DNA of 57,938 bases, taken from positions 1 through 57,938 of the forward strand of contig CAMFHP010000044.1 in the NCBI GenBank assembly GCA_945952225.1, given 5' to 3'. Source of the DNA: an uncultured Myxococcaceae bacterium. Lineage in GTDB: Bacteria > Myxococcota_A > Polyangia > Polyangiales > Ga0077539. The position numbers and the translations under genes are program-made. How positions within the stretch are numbered: the stretch's first letter is position 1; every line of letters starts with the position of its first letter. Of the stretch, positions 43,737 through 52,016 are shown one piece after another. The notes under the pieces are model-generated. The model ran no database searches. It saw nothing but the letters and a program-made list of their open reading frames with translations, and was not told the DNA's origin.

Positions 43737-43898
43737 ATGTCCGACCCGAACCCCAACGCCACCACCGCCCCGCGCCGCGAGCGCTACGAAGCGCCGCGCG
43801 TGCTCGAAGACCTCCCGCTCGAGTCGTTCAGCCTCGCATGCGACCCCGGCAAGAACGAAGGTCAGTGCGACCTCGACGGTCTGCCGATCTCGACCTGA
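43737..43898 (+). CDS. Putative RiPP precursor peptide (53 residues)
   Basis: A short peptide with the build of a modified-peptide precursor. The N-terminal leader is Asn/Pro/Thr then basic (RRERYEAPRVLEDLPLE). It contains YEAPRV (Y17-V22), the YxxPx(L/V) motif bound by PqqD-like domains. After PLESFSLAC the C-terminal part (from C35) is short and polar, with two Cys (C35, C44), several Gly/Asp/Lys residues and an end in LPIST; this is the likely core, and the Cys would suit thioether or disulfide linkage. ATG 43737 has GGAG eleven bases upstream. The stop is followed by a hairpin terminator. The cleavage site and final structure cannot be told. The gene is too short for routine gene-length cut-offs. 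Confidence 0.75.
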   Translation: MSDPNPNATTAPRRERYEAPRVLEDLPLESFSLACDPGKNEGQCDLDGLPIST

Positions 43899-43920
43899 TC
43901 GCGACCCCTCCCGACACCCG

Positions 43921-43953
43921 CGCGGCGCCGTGAAGATCCCTTCCGGCGCCGCG
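43921..43953. terminator. Hairpin closing the RiPP operon
   Basis: A 9-bp stem (43921-43929 with 43945-43953, CGCGGCGCC/GGCGCCGCG) with a 4-bp inner stem (GAAG/CTTC) begins 23 bases after the precursor stop. It lies between convergent genes, so it may also stop the nucleotidyltransferase transcript. Confidence 0.6.
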
Positions 43954-43961
43954 TTGGCGTT

Positions 43962-44837
43962 TCAGCCCCGGCGGTCGCGCCAGCGGTCGATCGCACGCAG
44001 CACCCGCACGCTCGCCACGCCGTACGCCGCCGAGGCCGCGCCCACCGCCGCGTCGCGCAGGTCATCGCTCGCACACCGCGCCACGAGCCTCGCCCTCCAC
44101 GGCGCGCGCGCGCTCGACGAGGTCGCCAGCACCGACTCGCGCCACTGCGCGTAGGCCCGCTCGTCGTCGCTCAACCGCAGCGCATCGATCAGCGCGAGCA
44201 CCGGTGCGTCGGGCCGCGTCTTCGCCACGTGACGGAGCGCCGACCAGCTCGCGATGCGCAGCCGCGCGTCGGCCACCGTGCGCGCGAAATCCCCGGTGGA
44301 ATACGGGCTCCGCGCGAGCACCCGCGCCACGTCGTCGGCGGTGTGCGGGCGCGCGTTCACGAGGTGGTCGCGGGCGATGTTGCCGAGCAGATGCACCAGG
44401 AGTCGTCGGTCGTCGGGCACGAGCACCTCGACGCCGAAGAGGGCGCGGTCGAGCGTGGCGCCTTCGGCCATCCATTCGGCGGTCACGGGGCCGTAGCCCA
44501 GGGGAAGGGGGCGCGAGTGCAGGTCGGCGTGCATCCCGGGCGCCGAGGGGTGGGCCACGTCGACGACGTGCGGGTCGTTGCTCCAGTCGGCCACGCGCCA
44601 TCCGTCGCGCACGAGGCGGCGCGCGGCGTCGCGGGCGCGCAGCGGTCCCACGAGCACGAGGTCGCAGTCGGACATCGCGCGTTCGGCGGGGTCGTCGTAG
44701 AAGCGGCGGCTCACGAGCACACCCTTCACGGGCATGACGCGCACCTCGGGGGCGAGCGCCGTCGCGATGCGCGCGACCATCTTCGCCGCGAGCATCTGCG
44801 TGACCCAACGCCTGCGGAGGTCTGTCGAATCTCCCAT
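43962..44837 (-). CDS. Nucleotidyltransferase family 5 protein (RiPP-associated)
   Basis: A 291-residue member of the NTP_transf_5 group (PF14907), seen in many RiPP and HPr-kinase-related clusters. The conserved block is VMPVKGVLVSRRFYDDPAERAMSDCDLVLVG: K38, R53 and the metal-binding D57 and D59 of an SDxDL motif. The rest is helical (RDHLVNARPHTADDVARVL). The reaction is unknown; nucleotidyl or phospho transfer to a peptide or sugar is expected from the fold. It is convergent with the precursor gene and divergent from mfd (93-base gap). It would need its own promoter in that gap; I see no convincing boxes. Confidence 0.85.
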   Translation of the reverse strand: MGDSTDLRRRWVTQMLAAKMVARIATALAPEVRVMPVKGVLVSRRFYDDPAERAMSDCDLVLVGPLRARDAARRLVRDGWRVADWSNDPHVVDVAHPSAPGMHADLHSRPLPLGYGPVTAEWMAEGATLDRALFGVEVLVPDDRRLLVHLLGNIARDHLVNARPHTADDVARVLARSPYSTGDFARTVADARLRIASWSALRHVAKTRPDAPVLALIDALRLSDDERAYAQWRESVLATSSSARAPWRARLVARCASDDLRDAAVGAASAAYGVASVRVLRAIDRWRDRRG

Positions 44838-44930
44838 CGGTGCGCCGCGGTGGTGGATGCGCCCGCAGGGCCCGCGGTGTCAACGAGGGCATTGAGGGCC
44901 GCGGGCGAAGCTGCTACGCGCCGTGACCCC

Positions 44931-47900
44931 GTGAACGACGACGCCGACGCCCTCTCGCGCGCCCTTCCCTTCGAAGAAATTGTGGCCCTGCTCGCGGGTT
45001 CGAACGCGCGCCGCCACGACCTCACGCGCACCGCCGGAGGCTCGCTCGGCGCCCTGCTCGCGGCCACCGCGCGCGCTTCGAAGGCGCCGCTCGTCGTGGT
45101 CGCGCCCGATGGCGAAGAGGCCCGCAGGCTCGCGTCCGATGTGGGCTTCTTTCTCGGCAGCGGCGACGACGCAGACGCCGAAGAGGGACGCGGCGACGTG
45201 CTGCTCCTGCCCGCGCCCGAGAGCTCGCCCTTCGTCGACGTGGCGCCCGATCGGCGCACGGCGATGGATCGCCTCGCGACGCTGTTCCATCTCTCGCAGG
45301 GGCTCCCGTGGCGCGTGCTCGTGACGTCGGCGCCTGCCCTCGCGCGCAGGGTGGTTCCGCGGTCGGCGCTGAGCCCGCGATGTGACCTCGTGCAGGCCGA
45401 GGAGCTCGTCGACCGCGGCGCGCTCTTGAAGGGACTCGCCGAGGGCGGATACCTCCGCGTGCCCGTGGTCGAAGATCCGGGGACCTTCGCCGTGCGCGGC
45501 GCGGTGATCGACGTGTGGCCCCCGAGCTCGCGCTGGCCCGCGCGCATCGAGCTCGACGAGGAACTCTGCCTCTCGATCAAGCTCTTCGACCCCGAGGGTC
45601 AGCGCACCGTCAAGACGGTGAAGGAACTCTTCGTGCACCCCGCCCGCGAGGCCCTCGTGGGCGAGACCGAGCGGGCCCGCGCGCGGCGCTGCGTGCGCGA
45701 CCTCGCCGACGCGGTGAACCTCCCGACGAACCAGGCGAACAAGCTCCTCGAAGACGTCGAGGGCGGCCGCGCGTTCTTCGGCGCCGAGGGCTTTCTCCCG
45801 GCCTACTACGAATCGCTCGATGCGATCACGGCGTACCTCCCGCCCGAGGTGCTCGTCGTGTGGGATCGCCCTGCCCGCGCCCTCGAAGCCCTGCGCGCCG
45901 AGCTCGCCCACGCGCAGCGCGACCACGACGCGCGCGTCGAGAAGAAGCTCCCGACGCTTCCCTTCGCGTCGCACTACCTCGACGAGGCCACGCTCCGCAC
46001 CTCGCTCGCGTCGCACCGCACGGTGGTGGCCCACGAGCTCGTGGTGCGCGCCCTCGACGACGCGCTGGAGTACGCCGCGGAGAACGCCACCGTGCTCGAC
46101 CTCGGCGGCGACGGGCTCGCGCGGCTCGCGGCCGACATCCGCGCGGCGCGCAGCGAGAAGGGCAAACACGACGCGCTCGTTCCCCTCGTGGAGCAGGCCC
46201 GCTACTGGTTCGGCGAGGGCTACCGCGTGGTGGTCACCGGGCGCACGCCCACGCAGGCCGAGCGCGTCGCGACGCTGCTTCGAGGGCACGGCCTCGCGGT
46301 GCGCCTGCACCAGACGGTGATCGATCCGTGGAGCGTTCCGCCGCCCGAGGAGAACCCCCACGTCGACGTGATCGTGGGCTCGCTCGCGCGGGGCTTCGCG
46401 CTCGCCTCGCGCCGCTTCGCTGCGGTGACCGAAGAGGAAATCTTCGGCGCCCGCGCCCGCCGTTCGAACCGCAAGCGGGGCGAGGAGGGCCGTGCGCGTC
46501 CCTTCGTCGACGACCTGCGCGCGCTCACCGTGGGCGACTTCATCGTGCACGTCGACCACGGCATCGGGCGCTACCAGGGGCTCATGCACCGCAAGGTCGG
46601 CGCGACGGAGACCGACCTCCTCGTGATCGAGTACGCGGGCGGCGATCGGCTCTATCTCCCGGTCACGCGGCTCAACCAGATCCAGAAGTTCTCGGGTGGC
46701 GAGGGCGCGCCGAAGCTCGATCGCCTCGGCGGCGCGACCTTCGCGAAGAGCAAGGCCAAGGTCGAACGCGCGGTGCGGCAGATGGCCGACGAGCTGCTCA
46801 AGCTCCAGGCCGAGCGACGCGCGCATCCGGGGCGGAAGTTCGAAGCGCCGGGGATGCTCTACAAGGAGTTCGAAGCGACCTTTCCCTTCGAAGAGACGAA
46901 CGATCAGCTCCGCGCGATCGACGACGTGTTCCGCGACCTCACGCAGGGCGCGCCGATGGACCGTCTCGTGTGCGGCGACGTGGGCTTCGGCAAGACCGAA
47001 GTGGCCCTCCGCGCGGCCTTTCACGTGGCCTCGACGGGCGCGCAGGTGGCCGTGCTGTGCCCCACGACGGTGCTCGCGCAGCAGCACTTTCGCACGTTCT
47101 CCGAGCGCATGGCCGCGTACCCGCTGGAGGTCGCCGTGCTCTCGCGCTTCGTCTCCGCGGCCGAGCAGCGCGAGACCATCAAGCGACTCAAGGAGGGCAA
47201 GGTCGACGTGGTGGTCGGCACGCACCGGCTCCTCTCGAAAGACGTGCACTTCAAAGACCTCGGGCTCCTCGTGGTCGATGAGGAGCAGCGCTTCGGCGTG
47301 GCCCACAAGGAGCGCATCAAGCAGCTCCGCGCGCAGCTCGACGTGATGACGCTCTCGGCGACGCCCATTCCGCGCACGTTGCAGATGGCCGTGTCGGGGC
47401 TGCGCGAGCTGTCGGTGATCACCACGCCGCCCGCCGACCGTCGCGCCGTGCGCACCGTGGTGTCGAAAGAAGACCCGCAGATCACCCGCGAGGCCGTGCT
47501 CCGCGAGCTCGCGCGCGGCGGTCAGGTGTTCTTCGTCTACAACCGCGTCGAGGGGCTCTACGAGCGCGCCGACAAGCTCCAGCAGCTCGTGCCGAGCGCG
47601 CGCGTCGCCGTGGCCCACGGGCAGATGTCGCCCGAGGCGCTGGAGACCGTGATGATGGACTTCATCGAGGGCCGCTACGACGTGCTCTGCGCCACGGCCA
47701 TCATCGAGAGCGGGCTCGACATTCCGCGCGCCAACACGATGATCGTCGACCGCGCGGACCTCTTCGGCCTCGCGCAGCTCTACCAGCTCCGCGGGCGTGT
47801 GGGGCGCGCCCGCGAGCGCGCGTACTGCTACCTCTTCGTGCCGCCGCCGCAGCAGCTCAGCGACGAGGCCCGCACGCGCATCGAGGCCCTCGAGAAGTTC

Positions 47901-48518
47901 ACCGAGGTGGGCAGCGGCTTTCAGGTGGCCTCGCTCGACCTGGAGCTTCGCGGCGCGGGCGATCTTCTCGGCGGCGAGCAGTCGGGCAACGTGTCGGCCG
48001 TGGGCTTCGACCTCTACTGCCAGATGCTCGAAGAGGCGATCGCCGAGCTCAAGGGACAGCCCGTGCTCCACCTCGCGGACCCGGAGCTCACCTTCGACGA
48101 GCCGAACTTCATTCCCGAGGAGTACATCGAAGACGTGGGCGTGCGGCTCTCGCTCTACAAGCGCCTCGCGAGCGCCTTCGACGAGGAGGAGGTGCAGGAC
48201 CTCGCCGCCGAGATGGAAGACCGCTTCGGCAGCGCGCCCGCCCCGGCCCGCGTGCTCGTGCGCGTCATGGCCATCAAATCGCGCGTGCGAAAGCTCCGCG
48301 CCCTCGGCATCGAGGCCTCGCGCGAGCGCGTGACCCTGCACCTCCGCAACGACTCGCCCCTCGACGCCGCGAAGGTGATGGAACTCTGCACCGGACGCCG
48401 CAGCGCGTACCGCCTCACGCCCGACATGCGCCTCACGCGACGCTTCGACGACGGCGACGGGGTGACCAACGCCGAGCGCCTCCTCGCCGACCTCGAACCC
48501 CTGGTGCTTCCGGCCTGA
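44931..48518 (+). CDS. mfd: Transcription-repair coupling factor Mfd
   Basis: A 1195-residue ATP-dependent translocase that frees stalled RNA polymerase and recruits UvrA/UvrB. The UvrB-like N-terminal modules cover residues 1-340. The RNA polymerase interaction domain includes VGDFIVHVDHGIGRYQGL. The RecG-like motor has Walker A GDVGFGKTEVA, VVDEEQRFGVAHKERIK, TLSATPIPRTLQMA and the TRG segment with LSVITTPPADRRAV, then motif VI QLRGRVGRARERAYCYL. The C-terminal TRCF domain is EEYIEDVGVRLSLYKRLA. It has the complete normal order and length. GTG 44931 is chosen because the upstream frame is not conserved-looking, though a TTG at 44892 would also fit. Confidence 0.96.
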   Translation: MNDDADALSRALPFEEIVALLAGSNARRHDLTRTAGGSLGALLAATARASKAPLVVVAPDGEEARRLASDVGFFLGSGDDADAEEGRGDVLLLPAPESSPFVDVAPDRRTAMDRLATLFHLSQGLPWRVLVTSAPALARRVVPRSALSPRCDLVQAEELVDRGALLKGLAEGGYLRVPVVEDPGTFAVRGAVIDVWPPSSRWPARIELDEELCLSIKLFDPEGQRTVKTVKELFVHPAREALVGETERARARRCVRDLADAVNLPTNQANKLLEDVEGGRAFFGAEGFLPAYYESLDAITAYLPPEVLVVWDRPARALEALRAELAHAQRDHDARVEKKLPTLPFASHYLDEATLRTSLASHRTVVAHELVVRALDDALEYAAENATVLDLGGDGLARLAADIRAARSEKGKHDALVPLVEQARYWFGEGYRVVVTGRTPTQAERVATLLRGHGLAVRLHQTVIDPWSVPPPEENPHVDVIVGSLARGFALASRRFAAVTEEEIFGARARRSNRKRGEEGRARPFVDDLRALTVGDFIVHVDHGIGRYQGLMHRKVGATETDLLVIEYAGGDRLYLPVTRLNQIQKFSGGEGAPKLDRLGGATFAKSKAKVERAVRQMADELLKLQAERRAHPGRKFEAPGMLYKEFEATFPFEETNDQLRAIDDVFRDLTQGAPMDRLVCGDVGFGKTEVALRAAFHVASTGAQVAVLCPTTVLAQQHFRTFSERMAAYPLEVAVLSRFVSAAEQRETIKRLKEGKVDVVVGTHRLLSKDVHFKDLGLLVVDEEQRFGVAHKERIKQLRAQLDVMTLSATPIPRTLQMAVSGLRELSVITTPPADRRAVRTVVSKEDPQITREAVLRELARGGQVFFVYNRVEGLYERADKLQQLVPSARVAVAHGQMSPEALETVMMDFIEGRYDVLCATAIIESGLDIPRANTMIVDRADLFGLAQLYQLRGRVGRARERAYCYLFVPPPQQLSDEARTRIEALEKFTEVGSGFQVASLDLELRGAGDLLGGEQSGNVSAVGFDLYCQMLEEAIAELKGQPVLHLADPELTFDEPNFIPEEYIEDVGVRLSLYKRLASAFDEEEVQDLAAEMEDRFGSAPAPARVLVRVMAIKSRVRKLRALGIEASRERVTLHLRNDSPLDAAKVMELCTGRRSAYRLTPDMRLTRRFDDGDGVTNAERLLADLEPLVLPA

Positions 48519-48595
48519 GCGCGTTCGCCTCCGCCGCGCCGTCGCTGTCGTGTGGTGGTGTCGCGGCCCGCGGGTGCGGTAGGGTCTCGGCCGTC

Positions 48596-49624
48596 GTGCG
48601 TCGACCGTTCGTCACCCTCGCCGCCGTGGCGCTCACCTCCCTCGCCGGGAGCTGTGTGGGCGGCCTCGCGTGTGCGCCCCACAGCGTCGTGCGCGCGCGC
48701 ACCGAGGGCTTCGGACCGGCCACCGTCGCGCCGCTCCGCGGTCACCGACACCACGCGCGGGCCCGCGATCACGTGGACGTACAATGTCCCATCGCCCTCG
48801 ACGACCCGGGCCTCGTGCTGGCCGACGTGGGCGCGACGGCGATCACCGCGTGCGACGTCGCGATCGCGCGGGCGCAGCGGGTGAGGGGCGGGGTGAACGT
48901 CGACGATCCCGCGGCGGTGCTCCGCGATCTGGTCGACGAGGCGCTGCTCGCGACGGCCGCTGCGGAAGAGGCTCCGACCTTGGAGCCCGCGGTGATGCGC
49001 GCCCTCGCCGACGCGCTCGTGCGCGACGAGGCGATGCGCGCGCTCGAAGGCCACCGACCGACGGAGCGCGAGGTCGAGCGCTTCGTGAGCGAGCACCCCG
49101 AGATGGCCGTGCGCGACGCGCGCGTGCACCTTCGCCAGCTCGTGTTCGCGACGGAGGCCGAGGCCCGCGCGGCCATCGCGGCGCTGCGTGCGGGCACGGC
49201 CTTCGAGGAGCTTCTGCCGCGCTCCATCGACCCCCTCGCGACGCGCGATCAGGGAGACCTCGGGTTGCTCACCGCGGAGGGTGCGACGGGGGTTCTGCCC
49301 GCGGTGGTGACGGCGGGCTTCGCGCTCACCGAGCCCAACGCCGTGGCCGACGATCCGGTGTCGGGCTTCGTGCAAGCGCAGGGACGCCGTCGCCGTCGTT
49401 CGGCCGCGCCGCGATGGCACGTGGTGCAACTGCTGGAGCGCATTCCCGAGGAGCGTCTCGACCCCGCGGAGGTGCGCCGTCGCGCGCACGACCGCATCCT
49501 CCGCGACCGCTACGCCACCGCGCGGGCCGAGGCCCGACGGCGTCTCGGCGACACGTGGGCGCCGCGTGCGCGCGAGGCCGTGAGCGCCCAGGGCCTCGCC
49601 GCCGTGCGCGTGCGTCCGCCCTGA
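48596..49624 (+). CDS. Parvulin-type peptidyl-prolyl isomerase lipoprotein 1
   Basis: A 342-residue envelope protein. The signal peptide (LAAVALTSLAGSC) has a lipobox-like SC. The SurA-like helical chaperone region is followed by a degenerate PpiC/parvulin domain at about 175-290: ARVHLRQLVFATEAEARAAIAALRAGTAFEELL, then RDQGDLGLLTAEG and WHVVQLLERIP. The conserved parvulin His (usually HIL) is replaced (RQL here), so isomerase activity is doubtful and a chaperone role is more likely. GTG 48596 starts the signal. It is the first of three related genes ending with surA, probably one unit with gaps of 57 and 24 bases. Confidence 0.8.
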   Translation: MRRPFVTLAAVALTSLAGSCVGGLACAPHSVVRARTEGFGPATVAPLRGHRHHARARDHVDVQCPIALDDPGLVLADVGATAITACDVAIARAQRVRGGVNVDDPAAVLRDLVDEALLATAAAEEAPTLEPAVMRALADALVRDEAMRALEGHRPTEREVERFVSEHPEMAVRDARVHLRQLVFATEAEARAAIAALRAGTAFEELLPRSIDPLATRDQGDLGLLTAEGATGVLPAVVTAGFALTEPNAVADDPVSGFVQAQGRRRRRSAAPRWHVVQLLERIPEERLDPAEVRRRAHDRILRDRYATARAEARRRLGDTWAPRAREAVSAQGLAAVRVRPP

Positions 49625-49681
49625 GACGGCGATCCGCTGCATTGCTCCCCGTGTGGGGATCGTGGTAGCCGTCTCGCGGCA

Positions 49682-50764
49682 ATGGTGCGTCTTCGCTCGT
49701 GGGTGTTCGCGTCGTGGTTGCTGATGGGATGCGACGGCTGCAACCGCACGCCCGCGCCGCCGCCTCCGACGCCGCGCGCCGACGGTGGTGTGGCGCACGC
49801 GGCGGGCGATGCGGGGCCGCGCCGTGAAGACCCCTGCGACGTGCTCGACGCGAACCAGCGCGACCTCGCCGTGGCGCGCGTGGGCGACCAGACGCTCACG
49901 CTCTGCGACTTCACCCGCCGCATCAACACCACGAATCCGTACCTCCGCGCGCGCTTCAACCTCCCCGAGCAGCGTCGCGCGCTGCTGCAGTCGTGGATCG
50001 ACGCCGAGCTCCTCGCCGCCGAGGCCCGCGCCCGCGGTCTCGACGAGGCGCCCGAGGTTCGTCGCGCGGTGACCATGCAGCTCGCGCGGCAGGTGGAGCG
50101 CGAGGTGCGCAACGGCGTTCCGCAGCCCGAGGTGGGCGACGCCGAGGTGCGGGCCTTCTACGAAGCGCACCGCAGCGAGTACGAGACCGAGGCGCAGGTG
50201 CGCGCGAGCCAGGTGGTGTTCCCCACGCGCGAGGCTGCGACTGCTGCGCTCGCGGAGCTGCAGGCCCACGCCGACGACGACGCGTTCTTCCGCGAGATGG
50301 TGCGGCGCCGATCGGTCGATACGGCCTCGCGCGCCACCGACGGCGACCTGGGTTTCTTCGGCCGCGCGGGTGGCAACGGCGTGGCCCCCGAGGTGGCCGC
50401 GGCGGCCTTCGGGCTCACGCGCACCGGCGAGCTCGCCCCCACGGTGATCGAGAGCGCCCACGGCGGACCGAACAACGGCGCGGGCTTTCACCTCGTGCGG
50501 CTCACGGCGCGCCGCGACGCGCTCCACCGCAGCCTCGACGACGAGCGTCGGCGCATCCTCGGCAGGCTCACGCGCGAGCGTCGCGAGCAGGCCGAAGAGA
50601 CCGCGATGCGCGAGCTCGTCACGCGCCTCCGCGGCGCCGCCACCGTGCAGATCGACGAGGCCGCGCTCGGTCGTGTGCAGGTCACTCCCGCGCAGGGCTC
50701 CGTGGCCCCCGCGCTCACGGGACCGCTCCCCGGCGGAATGCTCCCCGGCACGGTCGTGCACTGA
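49682..50764 (+). CDS. Parvulin-type peptidyl-prolyl isomerase lipoprotein 2
   Basis: A 360-residue lipoprotein. The signal is SWVFASWLLMGCDGC with a lipobox MGC. A Pro-rich linker precedes the SurA-N-like helical region (about 70-155: LDANQRDLAVARVGDQTLTLCDFTRRI, VRRAVTMQLARQVEREVRNG) and the PpiC domain (about 170-275): AQVRASQVVFPTREAATAALAELQ, TDGDLGFFGRAGGNGVAPEVAAAAFGL and GAGFHLVRLTAR. The first-strand His of parvulins is Ser-Gln here (ASQVVF). ATG 49682 begins the signal. It resembles a duplicate of gene 48596 with better PpiC features. It probably assists outer-membrane protein folding with surA. Confidence 0.82.
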   Translation: MVRLRSWVFASWLLMGCDGCNRTPAPPPPTPRADGGVAHAAGDAGPRREDPCDVLDANQRDLAVARVGDQTLTLCDFTRRINTTNPYLRARFNLPEQRRALLQSWIDAELLAAEARARGLDEAPEVRRAVTMQLARQVEREVRNGVPQPEVGDAEVRAFYEAHRSEYETEAQVRASQVVFPTREAATAALAELQAHADDDAFFREMVRRRSVDTASRATDGDLGFFGRAGGNGVAPEVAAAAFGLTRTGELAPTVIESAHGGPNNGAGFHLVRLTARRDALHRSLDDERRRILGRLTRERREQAEETAMRELVTRLRGAATVQIDEAALGRVQVTPAQGSVAPALTGPLPGGMLPGTVVH

Positions 50765-50788
50765 GTCCGAAGGGCTGAACCCACTCCC

Positions 50789-51808
50789 ATGCGAAGCACC
50801 GCGCTCGTTCTCGCCGCGACCCTGACCCTGGGCGCCCTCGCGCCCGCCCGCGCCGCCCGCGCCGAGCTCATCGACCGCGTGGTGGCCGTGCTCGACGAGG
50901 AGGCGATCTTTCTCTCCGAGGTCGAGACCCGCGCGCGGCCCTTTCTGGGAGAGATTCCGCCGGGCACGCCCGAGGCCGACCGCGCGGTGATGCAGCGTCG
51001 CATCGTGCGCGAGACCCTCGACCGCATGATCGACGACCAGCTCATTCGCCACGCGGCGACGCGGCTGCACGTCACGGTCACCGACGAAGACGTCGACCAG
51101 TTCATCGAGCGCATCGCGCGCGAGCGCGGCGCCACCCTCGATCAGCTCTACGAGGCCCTCGAACACGAGGGCATCAGCCGCGCGGAGTACCGCACGCACA
51201 TGGAGACCGAGGTGCGGAGGCTGAAGGTGCTCCAGCTCCGCGTGCGCGGTCGCATCAACATCACCGACAGCGACCTGCAGGAGGCGTATCGGCGCTTCCT
51301 CCGCGAGAACCAGAACGCCTCGGTGGTGCGTGCGGCGCACATCTTCGTGGCCATTCCCGACGGGGCCTCGCCGGAGCAGGTGGAGGCCGCGCGGGCCCGC
51401 GCCGCCGAGGCCGCGCGTCGCGCGCAGGCGGGCGAAGACTTCGCCACGCTGGTGACCCAGTTCTCGCAAGACGAAGCCACGCAGGCCTCGGGCGGTGACC
51501 TCGGCGACGTGCAGCCCGGCATGCTCCCCGAGGTGCTGGAGACGGCCCTCGCGACGCTGCAAGACGGCCAGACCTCGGACCCCGTGCGCGGCCCCAACGG
51601 GTGGCATGTGCTTCGGGTGTCGGGCCGTCGCGCGGTGACCCCGCCGCCCTTCGCCGAGCTCCGCGACCGGCTCTACGCCGTGCTGCTCAACCGCGAGATG
51701 CAGCGCCAGCAGGAGATCTACCTCCGCGAGTTGCGCCGCAATGCCTCTCTTGACGTGCGCATGGAGCCCGCCCCGGCGGCCCCTGCGGCAGCGCGCGCGA
51801 CGCGCTGA
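50789..51808 (+). CDS. surA: Periplasmic chaperone/isomerase SurA
   Basis: A 339-residue periplasmic protein. The signal peptide is ALVLAATLTLGALAPARAARA, cleaved before ELIDRVVAVL, the classic SurA start. The SurA N-terminal helices include FLSEVETRARPFL and IVRETLDRMIDDQLIRHAATRL. One parvulin domain (about 185-290) begins VRAAHIFVAIP with the parvulin His present (AAHIFV) and ends GPNGWHVLRVSGRR. It binds unfolded outer-membrane proteins; only one PpiC domain is present, against two in E. coli SurA. The ATG at 50789 opens the signal. It follows lipoprotein 2 by 24 bases. Confidence 0.88.
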   Translation: MRSTALVLAATLTLGALAPARAARAELIDRVVAVLDEEAIFLSEVETRARPFLGEIPPGTPEADRAVMQRRIVRETLDRMIDDQLIRHAATRLHVTVTDEDVDQFIERIARERGATLDQLYEALEHEGISRAEYRTHMETEVRRLKVLQLRVRGRINITDSDLQEAYRRFLRENQNASVVRAAHIFVAIPDGASPEQVEAARARAAEAARRAQAGEDFATLVTQFSQDEATQASGGDLGDVQPGMLPEVLETALATLQDGQTSDPVRGPNGWHVLRVSGRRAVTPPPFAELRDRLYAVLLNREMQRQQEIYLRELRRNASLDVRMEPAPAAPAAARATR

Positions 51809-51876
51809 ACTCGCGCCGTGTGAGGGCGGCGGCGACCGTTCGCCCCCGCGCGCCGACCGCTCGCGGTGCAAGGCGC

Positions 51877-51906
51877 TTGACGGGGGAGGGGCGATCCCAC
51901 TAATGC
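51877..51906 (+). promoter_or_regulatory. Sigma-70-type promoter of the GT2 gene
   Basis: TTGACG (51877-51882) and TAATGC (51901-51906) are 18 bases apart, 110 bases before the glycosyltransferase start. The -35 box differs by one base from consensus and the -10 keeps TA..; it is the clearest promoter pattern in the window. Confidence 0.5.
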
Positions 51907-52016
51907 CCGCGTCGCGTTACTTACGACGGTGTCGACGCGTCGCGGGGGCGTTACGTGGGCCACGGAGGCTTCCGCGTCGCCATGATGGTCCTGCGCCGCG
52001 TCGGCTGGAGGATTCG

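Noticed and set aside
44880-51871. Two long minus-strand frames over mfd, the parvulin genes and surA
   Set aside because: They are antisense to conserved genes and have no recognisable motif.
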